Assembly (NCBI RefSeq): GCF_032854445.1
Contig: NC_088306.1
Span: 16,959,764 to 17,023,763, forward strand
Reading direction: 5' to 3'
Origin: Liolophura sinensis
Lineage: Eukaryota; Mollusca; Polyplacophora; Chitonida; Chitonidae
Length of the DNA: 64,000 nucleotides
The notes under the pieces were generated by a model. It saw only the letters and a list, made by a program, of their open reading frames with translations. It did no database searches and was not told where the DNA came from. The position numbers and the translations under genes are program-made. Positions within the stretch are counted from its first letter, which is position 1. Each line of letters opens with the position of its first letter. Of the stretch, positions 11,040 through 21,539 are shown piece by piece.

Positions 11040-11296
11040 ATAATGTGTGTCAAGAATATACCGTCAAGTATGGGTGCCACGGATACAACATCAAGCACGT
11101 ATGTCAAGGACATTCCATCAAGCATGTGTGTCAAGCCTGTTCTACCAAGCACGTGTGTCGAGGATATTCCATCAAGCACGTGTGTCAAGGATATTCTATT
11201 AAACATGTGTGTCAAGGATATTCCATCAAGCACGTGTTTCGAGGATATTCCATCAAGCATTCCATCCATCAAGGATATTCCGTCAAGCCCATTCAT
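11040..11296. repeat. 27-bp minisatellite, about nine units
   Basis: The unit is close to GTCAAGGATATTCCATCAAG plus CACGTGT, repeated about nine times with substitutions; the last units are truncated. Because 27 is divisible by three, each plus frame and one minus frame stay open for about 90-97 codons and give nine-residue peptide repeats (for example GYSIKHVCQ). With several frames open at once and no flanking gene structure, I read it as a minisatellite and not a coding repeat. Confidence 0.9.
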
Positions 11297-11648
11297 CTTA
11301 TGCCTCTTACATTTTAAAACGAGCTAAGCTAGATAAATGATATATGAACAGTTGCAGTCGATACATATTGATTACATATAGATACATATCGATATGCTGA
11401 TTACACTTATACACCTTACATGCACTGCTTGTGCACTGTTTTGTAAATTAGCCTGTTGACCAGGAACATTCATTGCATTGTTGACGATTGTTATATGAAT
11501 GTGTTTTTCGACACCTAGATCAAGCGTACATTGCATACACGTCGACCCATCCCTGCGGTTGAAATCCCGTCCCGTCATATAATATATATGTTAAAAAGTT
11601 CATTATACATTTGACAAAAAGCGGTGGATTTACCCCTACTGGACTCTA

Positions 11649-11728
11649 GTTTCCTCGACCCATGGGACCAACCACTGTGGTATTTAAGCGAAATATTCGC
11701 TCATTAAAAACAAGTTAATCAGTCAATC
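11649..11728 (+). mobile_element. Degenerate SINE tail fragment
   Basis: It matches the SINE tail loosely: GTTTCCTCGACCCAT, then ACCACTGTGGTATTTAAGCGAAATATTCGC, then a decayed tail ending GTTAATCAGTCAAT. A second decayed fragment lies at about 11946-11992 (CATAAACTGACCACCGTTGTATAAGTGAAA). Confidence 0.5.
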
Positions 11729-11945
11729 TGTATTTATTTGAATCTTATTGCCCCGCTCTCACCGTGGGGCCATGATGAACATGAATAAAGCGGTCGACGT
11801 TGCTAGCATATATATGGCCGTTTGCGCAGTATAACACTCGCTTCAAAGACCATTTGTCTTTGTCTTTGAAGATCTGTATACGTCTTATACGTGAAGGAAT
11901 TCGTCAATAACTAGCCAAATGTCGGTGTTTTACCCTGAGCACACG

Positions 11946-11992
11946 GGTTTTTTTCCAGCCATAAACTGACCACCGTTGTATAAGTGAAAAGA
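11946..11992 (+). mobile_element. Degenerate SINE fragment
   Basis: A short match to the SINE tail, with a CCATAAACTGACCACC block followed by GTTGTATAAGTGAAA. The rest of the tail has been lost. Confidence 0.5.
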
Positions 11993-12243
11993 TCCACGCA
12001 TAGCGTTTCTGAACAACCTTGAAAATAAATATTTAAATCTCTTTCATGGGAGGATGTACCGTACAGCATAATGTGGTTAAATACCAATGATGAAAACATC
12101 CTTGACAGTTTGTTAAATTGGCATCACCTCCAACCTGATTCCACGCAAACCATATTCCCAGTGGGCAGCCTATAACGATCAATATACCAATACTTCAGAC
12201 TAAAACCTTGTATGTGCCAATAAGCCCTAGTTAGGTAGTGGTC

Positions 12244-12327
12244 TGACGTCACTCTGACGTGCAGACTGTGTAGACATCAAGGATACAGACACGTTGTTTG
12301 CCGGTGGTGACGTCACGGTTACGTCAT
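12244..12327. promoter_or_regulatory. Cluster of CRE palindromes
   Basis: TGACGTCA occurs at 12244-12251 and 12308-12315. A TGACGTG half-site lies near 12254 and a TTACGTCAT variant ends at 12327. Four CREB/ATF-type sites in about 85 bp is far above chance. A nearby coding exon was not found: a 75-codon frame starts at 12298 but has no recognised domain. It could be a promoter or enhancer of a gene outside what I can read. Confidence 0.45.
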
Positions 12328-12891
12328 ATGTCTGGATCAGCTGCACTTCAAGACATGAGAAATTTGAAGACTGCTAACCTTGCTACAAAAGGTTTGCTTT
12401 CCCATGCATATGTACACATGCAAACAGAAATATGCATGTCGTTTATACGTAATGCTATAAACTGGTACAGACTGTTGTTTTTATGGGACAATGGCTTATC
12501 AGCTAGTTGTAAAGGAAGCCTTTAAAATATGATGTTTTAATCTGACCCTTCCTCACAGGGCATATATTTATATATACACTCGTTTTGACCGGTTTGGAAC
12601 ACTGTCCTCTGCCAGAAGAAAGGCAAAGTAGGGCAGTGTGTTAGTAGGTGAGATTTACAGCACTCATATCACTGGACTGATGCTTAACAAAGAAAGGGTA
12701 ATGCGATCCACCGAACTTTCTATTTATACGATTATGTTCTGGAGAAACAAACCTCTCATATGACCTCACTGAGCCTGCATATCATCTCAAACTGTAGGCC
12801 AATACGGCTGTTCTTGGGTATCGCAATACATTAAATTGACATTTAGACGTACTCTTAGTCAATCATGTTAAAATCATGTTAAAATTAATAT
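12328..12891. other. Non-coding stretch, nothing recognised
   Basis: No domain-bearing reading frame, repeat or structured element was seen. Confidence 0.45.
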
Positions 12892-12904
12892 GAACTCCAT
12901 ATTA

Positions 12905-13059
12905 TTTATTTGATGGATTGATGTTTTACGCCGTACTCAAGAATATTTCACTTATACGACGGCGGCCAGCATTATGGTGGGCGGAATCCGGGCAGAGCCC
13001 GGAGGAAACCCACGACCATCCGCAGGTTGGTGACAGATCTTCCCACATACGGCCTGAGA
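12905..13059 (-). mobile_element. Headless SINE with perfect 13-bp target duplication
   Basis: Read on the minus strand it starts at CTCTCAGGCCGTATGTGGGAAG and runs through the conserved body to the CAAATAAAT tail. It lacks the tRNA-like head. GAACTCCATATTA flanks it at 12892-12904 and 13060-13072, so the truncated form is what inserted. Confidence 0.92.
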
Positions 13060-13479
13060 GAACTCCATATTAAGGTACATCTATTATGTATTAGTGTAGA
13101 GTATGTAAGAATGTATCATTACGTTTAAGTGGATGTCAAATGTAAGGGGAGGTACAGAGTATGGATGAAAAACTGATAGCTTACATATGCATCACAGCTA
13201 TGTAGTCTTATGGATATTTAAGTGCACGTGACAAAGGTTTCGTTAATTTCATGACAGCCACCAGCATGTATGCGACAATACCAGCTTTTGATCAGATGGA
13301 CATACACTGTACAAGCGAAATGAAGGGTACTGTTGAACAGAAACCCAAGAGGGTACGTTTGGTCTAGCAGCTCCAGTCTACTCGTCCTTCCGTCCGTTAA
13401 AATCCTTGTATAGCAACTTTTAACAAACTTATACCACACGTACACTTACTCTCATTCCTCAACATTTTCGCGTATGAAA

Positions 13480-13690
13480 GAGCAATTTTCAGGCCAATTT
13501 ATGCATGTTTTTAATTTGATTTTAAAAACAAAACTGCTTTGCTTGATTGGCCAATTTCAAGGCTTCACAAAAAGTATACTTTTTATCAGTCTACAGAGAA
13601 TTAAGCCCTTATAAAGTTGCTTGAATAAACACCATGCAAAGGTGTGAAAAGGTTGAAAAATTACTGTAGCAATTGGGAAGACTCTAATAT
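13480..13690 (-). repeat. Old dispersed repeat, copy 2
   Basis: It shares the GGCTTCACAAAAAGTATA block, the TTTATCAGT block and the GCTTGAATAAA block with the copies near 2880-3060 (opposite orientation), 24690-24870 and 50140-50345. It is eroded, its boundaries are approximate, and the family is unknown to me. Confidence 0.6.
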
Positions 13691-14556
13691 ATTTTTGGTG
13701 ACCCTGGAAAATCTTTTCAAGGTCATTGAGGTTCATTCTAGGTCATAGTTTGTGAAAAGGTTGTAAACATGTTATGCCTTGACGTATTCAAGCAACTATC
13801 ATCACAGTTTTGCCACAGTTGCATCTAACCATACGGAAGAAAACACTTTTGATTGACCTTGACCTATTTTCTCAAGGTTGCTTTGCTTATGTCTTATATA
13901 TAGCTTGCAAACAAACTGTACCTCTGCATCATACAAAGGCCAATTTTATGGTGCATTCCATGGATTTTTTTAGTTTTGTGCTGTAAAATATTTTGAGTTA
14001 ATGAAATACACATTTGTGAATTATTCCTACAACGTCGCCCCTCAATGTGGTAAACATTAACGCGATTTTAATAAAAGACAACATTGTAATAATACCTGAG
14101 CTATTTCAGAAGAGAAATTTTTCCAGGTGAGCTTCTTAACTCTATAAATCAACTTTTAATCTGGAATTCGCACAAGATCATGGGAAAAGCCTTGTTAGAG
14201 AAATGAAAAACAAATTAATCATGAATTTAATGCAATATGCATGCATCATTATTTTTTTTCAGGACCATGGATTGCGTGCGATGCAATATGTATGATGTAT
14301 CAATCACTAGGTAAACTCTAAAATGTCCAAAGTGTGAATAAAGAATCTGAATATGATAACGAACATATCGGTGCTTTCGATTTTCTCGATGTGTCTTGAT
14401 ATTGCTTATATATTATCAGATACTTCAGTTATGTGCCATTATGAAAATAAAAAGGAATATATGATTTCTAAACTTATATGTGGGATACTTCATCGATGCA
14501 TATATCTAGTGTTGTCTTTTCTTTGAATTAGGACTAGACGAATTAACATAGACTGT
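13691..14556. other. Non-coding stretch, no gene seen
   Basis: AT-rich with a stop in every frame at short intervals. Nothing structured was recognised. Confidence 0.5.
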
Positions 14557-14570
14557 ATCACATATAAGGG

Positions 14571-14727
14571 GCAGTACGTGGGATGGTCTTCCAGCAACCT
14601 GCGGATGGTCGTGGGTTTCCCCCGCGCTCTGCCCGGTTGCCTCCCACCATAATGCTGGCCGCCGTCGTTTAAGTGAAACTTTCTTGAGTACGGCGTAAAA
14701 CACCGATCAAATAAATAAAGAAAATAA
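14571..14727 (+). mobile_element. Headless SINE with perfect 14-bp target duplication
   Basis: It runs from GCAGTACGTGGGATGG through the conserved body to AAATAAATAAAGAAAATAA. It is flanked by ATCACATATAAGGG at 14557-14570 and 14728-14741. Like the copy at 12905-13059 it begins near the CGTACGTGGG block and has no tRNA-like head. Confidence 0.93.
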
Positions 14728-14938
14728 ATCACATATAAGGGCATTATGACCGAACAGACATAGAGGCTTTTCAGACAACAGACTGCGCTGACAAGACGTA
14801 CTGTCTGTTTAACTAAGGACCGGATATAAAACGTGTGATGATTTAAGAAGAGCCGATGGCGGGAGCTAGGACAGTGCCATCGGGAAATTCCGTCACTTGT
14901 GGCGCAAGTTCGTGCATGAGGATCCCAAGGTGACCTTC

Positions 14939-15185
14939 ACTCAAAAAGTTAATCTGTTCAATTTAACAGAAAGCCTGTTGTCTAAGTAGTGCTAGAATGT
15001 ATTTTGTTATCGTAACATAATACTCTATTTTATTCAACAGAATATTCTGTTAGCCTAATAAAATCTTTATGTTGAATTAATAGAATGTATGTGTTATATT
15101 TAACAGAATAATCTGCTGCAACAGAAGAATATATTCTAACATTACTCAGACAAAAGACTTTCCAACAGATTAATTTTTGAGAGTT
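14939..15185. mobile_element. MITE, 'CACTCAAAAA' family, copy A
   Basis: The ends are inverted: CACTCAAAAAGTTAATCTGTT on the left (outermost 11 bases best conserved) against an ACTCTCAAAAATTAATCTGTT-like right end. Inside, the left AACAGAAAGCCTGTTGTCT block is mirrored by the right AGACAAAAGACTTT block, and GCTAGAATGTATT by AATATATTCTAAC. The interior has further palindromic TTCTGTTAA pieces. Two relatives lie at 16684-16953 and 29501-29623. Confidence 0.75.
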
Positions 15186-15887
15186 TGTAGCTAGCTAGGA
15201 GAGGCTTCATCGGGACAAATACTACCTTGTTTTCTTGTGTATGTATATACAACAAAAGTTATAACATATATATCTATTACAGTGAAGGGCGGCTTATACG
15301 TGAACAAATGTAGGCCAACATCCAACTTTCACCTGTTCAGGCTGGCTTGACCTTTGGCCCCTGTGGTTCAGGCTAGCTTGACCTTTGGACTACACAGAGG
15401 TCTGAAGGGCAGTGTAACTGCATATTTTTGACACTCGCAGGTAGAACGCATCGGCTTAGCTGTGTTTTGAGCGGTGGTTTTACGAAGTGGATAAGAACCA
15501 GCTTTAGCATGTTACGCACGGCGTAAGGTGGGATCAGTGTACCGTGGCGTATCATGGTCAGTCGTCACACTTCAGCGGATTATACAGATCCGCTCTTCAC
15601 TTGAACACTGTGAAGGTCATTTCAATGTCAGCGTGGCAATATCAGGTTTTCGCGGACTTAAAATACGGTGGCTGATAGCCAGGATCGTCACTTACACGTG
15701 TCACGTGACAAACCGGCAGTGTGTAGCACAAGCTGCATGTATATGAGATGGACTGTATTTGTTTAACTGATACGATCACATGTATGTGGTTGCCTGTTCG
15801 CCGACCTGAACTGCAGTTGACGTAGATTTATAGGCCGCGTATATATGTCGAATCATATAATGCGGATGTATAGGGCCTGTAAGCCAT
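15186..15887. other. Non-coding stretch, no gene recognised
   Basis: A 33-bp tandem duplication around TTCAGGCTGGCTTGACCTTTGG lies at about 15335-15392. A TCACGTGA E-box occurs near 15700. Short frames of 60-72 codons have no domain. Confidence 0.45.
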
Positions 15888-16205
15888 GCAGTTAATTATA
15901 TTGTCAGGTGTTCGCACAATCCGAGACTGGGAAGAGCATAAGGCATGTGCATACCGTTTCCCCAGCTAAACCTGCATCCCCACCCTCGCACCCGCCACAC
16001 ACCGGTTCTCGATATTCTCCCCCACCCACCCACCCACCCACCCCTTCCTACAGGCAAAGCAGTTAATCAAATATACATGTGCTCACACAGTCTGAAAACT
16101 GGGAAGAGCACATGCGTACAGTTCTCCCAGCTAAAACTGCACCCCAGCCCTAGCGCGCCCACGGACCTTTTCATATTCTCCACACTGTACTCCTCACGTC
16201 GCCAC
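15888..16205. repeat. Tandem duplication, ~171-bp unit
   Basis: The segment starting GCAGTTAATTA (15888) recurs from GCAGTTAATCA (16059). Both contain CTGGGAAGAGCA, a TCCCAGCTAAA block, a C-rich tract and a CATATTCTCC-like block. A (CCCA)n microsatellite lies in the first unit at about 16021-16042. Confidence 0.75.
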
Positions 16206-16683
16206 CCCCTACCCCAGCTGCCGATCCATATGATTATGCGATGAATCTGAATTCTCTCACACTGACAGTCCAATCTGTCAACCATTCATATATTCATGCC
16301 TGTCTGGGGCTCCTTACTTATATGGGCCAGGCGTATAACTATAGTTTAGTATATAAGTGGTCGTCTTCTTCTGCTAAGCTGGTATTCTCTATAAGTACTT
16401 AAAGGCCAGGTTTGGACCTGTCACTCAAAACGCGAATTAACATAAAACCTGCATGAATGAAATCTCCACCTATAGAATTGGTATAACAAAAGCTCAGTGA
16501 ACAAAACATAACTACAAATATGGACAAAAGCTTTAATACCTGCAATTCTTATATATATCACAGTGACAGGACAAATATGTCGATCCCCAGTGTATATATA
16601 AGGCCTATAGCTGCGTGCTAAGCGTCTTATACAGATGCTTTAACCGACCAAGTTGTTACCTATGTAGGACATACGAACGTATA

Positions 16684-16953
16684 CAACTCTCAACACAAAT
16701 AATAACAGAATGTGTTTTCCGGTCTGAGTTATGCTAAAATGTAACTGTACTCTGTTAATCCTTGCAGCAGATTATTCTGTTATTAATAAATGTAGCTCAT
16801 ATATTCTATTATAGATATACATGGAAACTGTATTACACAAACAGGATATTATGTTGAGTATGACACATTATCATGTTCTGATAACAGAATACATTCTATA
16901 GCGTCACTCAAACAACAGGTTTCTGTTAACACTAACAGATCAGGCTTTGTGTG
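16684..16953. mobile_element. MITE, 'CACTCAAAAA' family, copy B, TA borders
   Basis: It is flanked by TA (16682-16683 and 16954-16955). The right end complemented reads CACACAAAGCC, then AACAGAAACCTGTTGTTTGAGTG and GAATGTATTC. The left end has matching but more eroded blocks (CAACTCTCAACACAAAT, AACAGAATGTG). The interior is AT-rich and non-coding. Confidence 0.7.
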
Positions 16954-16955
16954 TA

Positions 16956-18419
16956 CATAGAGATTATCATCACACTGTGCTGATATGCATCGTCGTGTCT
17001 GCTCGAGTTCTCTGCGATTAGGTCGACATTATTCACATACGTATATAGACCTGCAAAGGCTTTGCAGCTATACTGTACGTGTGTACGGTGTTTACTGCTT
17101 ATCCCGCATCGGACAAAATACTCCATATTTCATTGGACAATAACGGTCACATGAGGTACAGATATATTCTCGAATTCTGCACTCGACGTTACACCCCCAT
17201 TACAACTATTGTAGTTCTGTGTATTTTAGGGTATAAAGTCTTTTTTTGCTCCCAGGCGTTCATTTTTGGTGTACAGGTGCATGCTTGGTATCAAAATGCT
17301 GGAAACTGTCTAAACTTTGAGGAGGTATGAGCTTTATTGATGAAAGTTTGAAATTCTGGGTGAGAGGACACAAGGTGTGAGGTAGTGATGAGGCTGCGAG
17401 TGACGTCCCCTTGGCGTTGCTAGGCACGCCTCCCAGATTTTTATGGCTTGTTTCTCAAAGGCTGGGCCAGGTATACACCAAAGCTTATTGGCCAAGGAAT
17501 GTTTGGGACTGAGTTACAGCGCTGAACGTTAACATTGTCGCTTATGACAATTAATGGGGGGCTGAGGCCATGCGTGTCTGCTGAGTAGCTTACCTCCCCT
17601 AGTTTGGGGTCCAACAATAGTCGTATCGCAGATGCGATTCAGCTGTACATCGGTCTTCTGCACTGAATTGATGATTACGCTGTGGTTTATCGGCCGGGTC
17701 AGGAAATGAGTCGGCCGGATCAGGAAATGAGTCGCCCCATTTACATGCACTGGCAACGGATGGCATAAGTGCACTATAGCTCTGTATCATCAGAACGAAT
17801 CTTGGTAATTTCGTGATGAAGTTGACTGAATACTGTAGACCTCTATGTTTGAAATATCTGTCTGGATATGTCTTTACACAAGGCTTTGGTTCGATCATTG
17901 TAGGACCTTGTGTTCGGACAAAGAAATTGTATGCAGGGCCGGATCATAGACAATGATCACAATATCGTCTATAAACTTTCCATTGAGCTATTGTATAATA
18001 AGCTGCATTAAGAGGAAACTAAGTGGCTCGTCTGTTTTGCTTGCATACGTGTATCAACAAGAACATGCGTCTGTATCTGTAATATGTTCACTGCACTTTT
18101 ACTTATATAATTGGGGTAAGACCCAAATCGTCATCACTTGCTTGGATCATGACATCCGGATTTACGCAATCCTTTGATCGATACCCTCGCATTTGCCAGC
18201 TTTTTTCCCGTTTTACTTCACTTGCTGTACTGTTTCCTTCATTTGGCGTCAGCCCAAGAGCCGTAATGGTATAATTTATAGCACTCCCTTCATGAAGCAT
18301 CAAGTCAATAACAAAGACTAAAACTGGCCGCCATTGTACATGTATTTACAGGTGAATAATTCTTGAGTGGCTTTAAACACATCTGTCATGGAAAACGCAA
18401 CAACAAAATCCCGATTAAA
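16956..18419. other. Non-coding stretch, no gene recognised
   Basis: A short direct repeat (GTCAGGAAATGAGTCG, about 17699 and 17718) is the only structure seen. Overlapping minus frames of 81 and 99 codons at 17529-17898 share no known domain and are in different frames, which argues against coding. Confidence 0.45.
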
Positions 18420-21299
18420 AATTTTATTTTTCAAGAATCAGTGATATTACACAACGCTACATATTTTTTCCCCAGTTTTCTTTACATCCCTACACAACCA
18501 CAGGGACAAACAATACACATGTGGGTGCGCAAAACTGTGCCGTAGAAAAACAATACATCAAAAAAATACCAAGGCAGAACGTGAAAAATGTTCGAGTACA
18601 AACTGACCCATACATTTCCACGCGTCCTCGACTCTGCCTCAGCGTATAACTGAAATCATAGGTGATGAATACAAAAAAAAAAAAAAAACACAACGGTTGG
18701 AGTACTGAACTGCAGGAGATAAACGTCCACATTTGACGTCAGTCGCCCCCCCGTGTGATGTTGGCCAAGAGCTAGCTTTTCCACATGCACAACCCGCGGA
18801 GTTGACACATCTGGGGAATAGCCCAGTGGTGCTACTGGGATCGTCTTCACATTTGTATTATCACGTCCGAAAGGCCAGTTCTATCCGACTGCTGGTTCAC
18901 TAGGCCTAGCTAAACACGTATCGGGCGAGTATCTGGGATATATATATATGTGTAAACATGAAGTTCTAGGGTACACGGCTGCAGCTATACCTACATACAA
19001 TGGACATGACTAAGTTTGCATACTTCCTAACGAGATCTGACCGTTTCCATAGAGGAGAGGACCTTGGTGGTTCTATGAAATACTGGTGCGAGCTTAATAA
19101 AGACTGCATGAAGCGAAAATAAGAGAGACTGGGTACACCAGAACTGCATGGAGACGAAAATGCCCTCTGGATGTGATAATACGTTATATAACGATCACCT
19201 GATTGGGGCAAAAAATTGAAAACTCGATATATGACGCATCTGCATGCAAGACCACATGAAAAAGTTGCACTTTCTCAACGGATCAAACAGTAAATGTCAA
19301 TATTACACCCACGTGAACAAAAACATATCATTGCTTGAGCGCTAAAATTATGTGGCAACAGGTGTAAATAACGCCTAAAACTAGGCTTCCACAATTTATT
19401 CTTTGTGATACACTAAGGAGAACTTGGTTTATTGACTTACAGGACTTCATTTTTTTCATCTGCTTTAATATACGAAAGACGACCAATTTTTCCAGGATCC
19501 AATCCATTGTTCTTGCGTTTTAAATTTAATATGCTAAGCGTCATACTGTTTGGCATTTTTTTGTCCTGTCAAAAAAAAAACAATTTGGGCATCATACGAG
19601 GAATGTTGGACACAAACATAAGGGAATCACATCAAATGGTTCATCACATGATGCAAACAGACACAAAACATACCTAGAAAGAAAACAGAATTACAAAAAC
19701 ATATAAAAAGTACACTAACGGAACCTAAATAATGTTATTTTGTCAAAATTTACACATATTCCATCATGGTTAAATATATGTTCCCCTCAACTGACGGTTC
19801 AATACTTCCATATTAACATGGTTATCTACAAAAAAATTCAATACAGTTAAATTATGAAATGAGTACATACAAATTAGGTTCCAGACATTTCATTCTCAAA
19901 AGTTGCATTTCAGGCACTGGATTCTAACACCACGCACACAGGGAACAAGAGGACACCATTGGTCTACTTTACAATCATTTACAACTTTAAATTCACACCC
20001 AATTAGTTTGAAATATATCCTTCAGCCTGCCTGGAACAAGCAATGTAAAACTGGTTCACCATCCACCTAGCTACCCCACAACTTTGCAGCACACAGGCTA
20101 ATAATGCTGCAGGATTTAGGCTATGTTCCAGCATACAAGCTAAAATCCACCGGATCAACTAGGAAAATAAAAAGGACATTAAATTTAAAGCAGGTAAAAC
20201 TCTCCTCAGCTTTTAAGACAGGTTTAGCAGTAACATCTATATCCCACAATCCGTGTTGCTCAACTCCAGTCTGTGTTGATCCTTCCAATTCCTAACAAAT
20301 ACTGGATATCCACGCCCTTCGTGACATGTACATAATCGGGTAGCTAAAACACACGCACAAAACAAAACTATGACAGAGGATCCTGAGTATTACAAAAGCC
20401 ATCATTTATCTTCATCAATAATGTATGGATTTAAAACAGATTCCTAATGAAAACTAGACAAAGGTGAGGAATAAAAATTACATATTTGTTTTGCATAACT
20501 TTAAAAAAAAAAAAATTCCTGGGAGTCCTTCAAAGCTTTACAATACAACAGAAATGTGCAGTAAAATGTTTTTTTTTTTTTTTTTTTGCCTCAAGAACAT
20601 TTGCCTCAGTTATCAGTCAAGCTGGAAACGCTTACTTTCTTCCAGTAATATTAATGTACACTTCATTAAAAAGCGATTTAATTTTCTATAAAATGTGACC
20701 TGATACATAGAGCAGCTTTATTTATAGAGAAGTATTTAATAACAAAGTGAAACCTGCTACAACAAGCAAGACCGAAAGCAGATACAGACAGCAACGCAGC
20801 TCCCAACTTTAATAGACTTTCTTGATTATCCAAGACTGTTCTTTGGCAGGCTGATAACAATGAGCAGCTCTGAATAGCTTAACCTATCATACTATGTTTA
20901 CATGTACTCAACACTGATTCTCAAAGCTGATATTAAATGCATTTTCAACAACTCCAAACTGTAGGACAATTTGAAGACAGCTATTTAGCTTTAATAAGTC
21001 GGGTCATCTCTATGTACACCAAGCCTGAATGTTACAGCTGACAAGTTTACTGGACCACCCCCTTTCAGAATAATGGACAAATCCTTAACAGGACCATACC
21101 ACTTTCACAACATGGGGGATATAAAAAAACAAAGGTCAGCTACAAAATTCAAGCCTGAAAACAGCAAACTGAGAAAAAAGCATGAGTGTGGTGAAGACAA
21201 GATGCAACTGTACACAGGGAGACCCGACATATTTATACATTTGTGAGATTTCTATATAAAACACTACATAATCAGATAGAACTAGCTAGTGGCTTTACG
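18420..21299 (-). other. Downstream / 3' untranslated region of the ATPase beta gene (extent unknown)
   Basis: Below the stop codon at 21300 no further coding sequence is seen. AATAAA on the minus strand occurs at 20717-20722, about 580 bp past the stop, which would give a short 3' UTR. Others lie at 19395-19400, about 19428-19433 and about 18423, the last giving a UTR near 2.9 kb. A long T run at about 20568-20586 and an A run near 18671 are homopolymers, not poly(A) tails. A TGACGTCA palindrome lies at 18734-18741. Confidence 0.45.
20717..20722 (-). promoter_or_regulatory. Candidate polyadenylation signal of the ATPase beta gene
   Basis: The minus strand reads AATAAAG here, the first canonical hexamer downstream of the stop at 21300. 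Which hexamer is used cannot be decided without transcripts. Confidence 0.35.
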
Positions 21300-21539
21300 T
21301 TAGTCAACCATAAGCTCAAAATGCACGCTGCCTGCTCTCTCGTTGGTATCATAGGCAATGTTCTTTGCGAAAGCACGGCAGCGGACCATGATGACAACGC
21401 CATTGGTTACATTCGTGAACTGTGCAAACATGATTGGCTGGCGATATCCTTGCTGGTTGAGAAAGGGGAAATACTTGAAGTGGAATCCTTCTGGAGGGTA
21501 ATATGCCACATTCCCAATATTTTCCTGGTCCGATGGGTT
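21300..21539 (-). CDS. ATP1B: ATPase beta exon 6: C-terminal ectodomain and stop
   Basis: This encodes residues 233-311: the AYYPPEGFHFKYFP block, the NVT sequon (275), the sixth cysteine (286) and a C-terminus ending FELMVD. The acceptor is TATTTTCAG. The terminal Ig-like fold of the ectodomain is encoded here. Confidence 0.95.
   Translation of the reverse strand, partial: NPSDQENIGNVAYYPPEGFHFKYFPFLNQQGYRQPIMFAQFTNVTNGVVIMVRCRAFAKNIAYDTNERAGSVHFELMVD

Noticed and set aside
18671-18688. A run that could mark a processed retrocopy
   Set aside because: No coding or gene-like sequence precedes it and no target duplication was found; it is a homopolymer.
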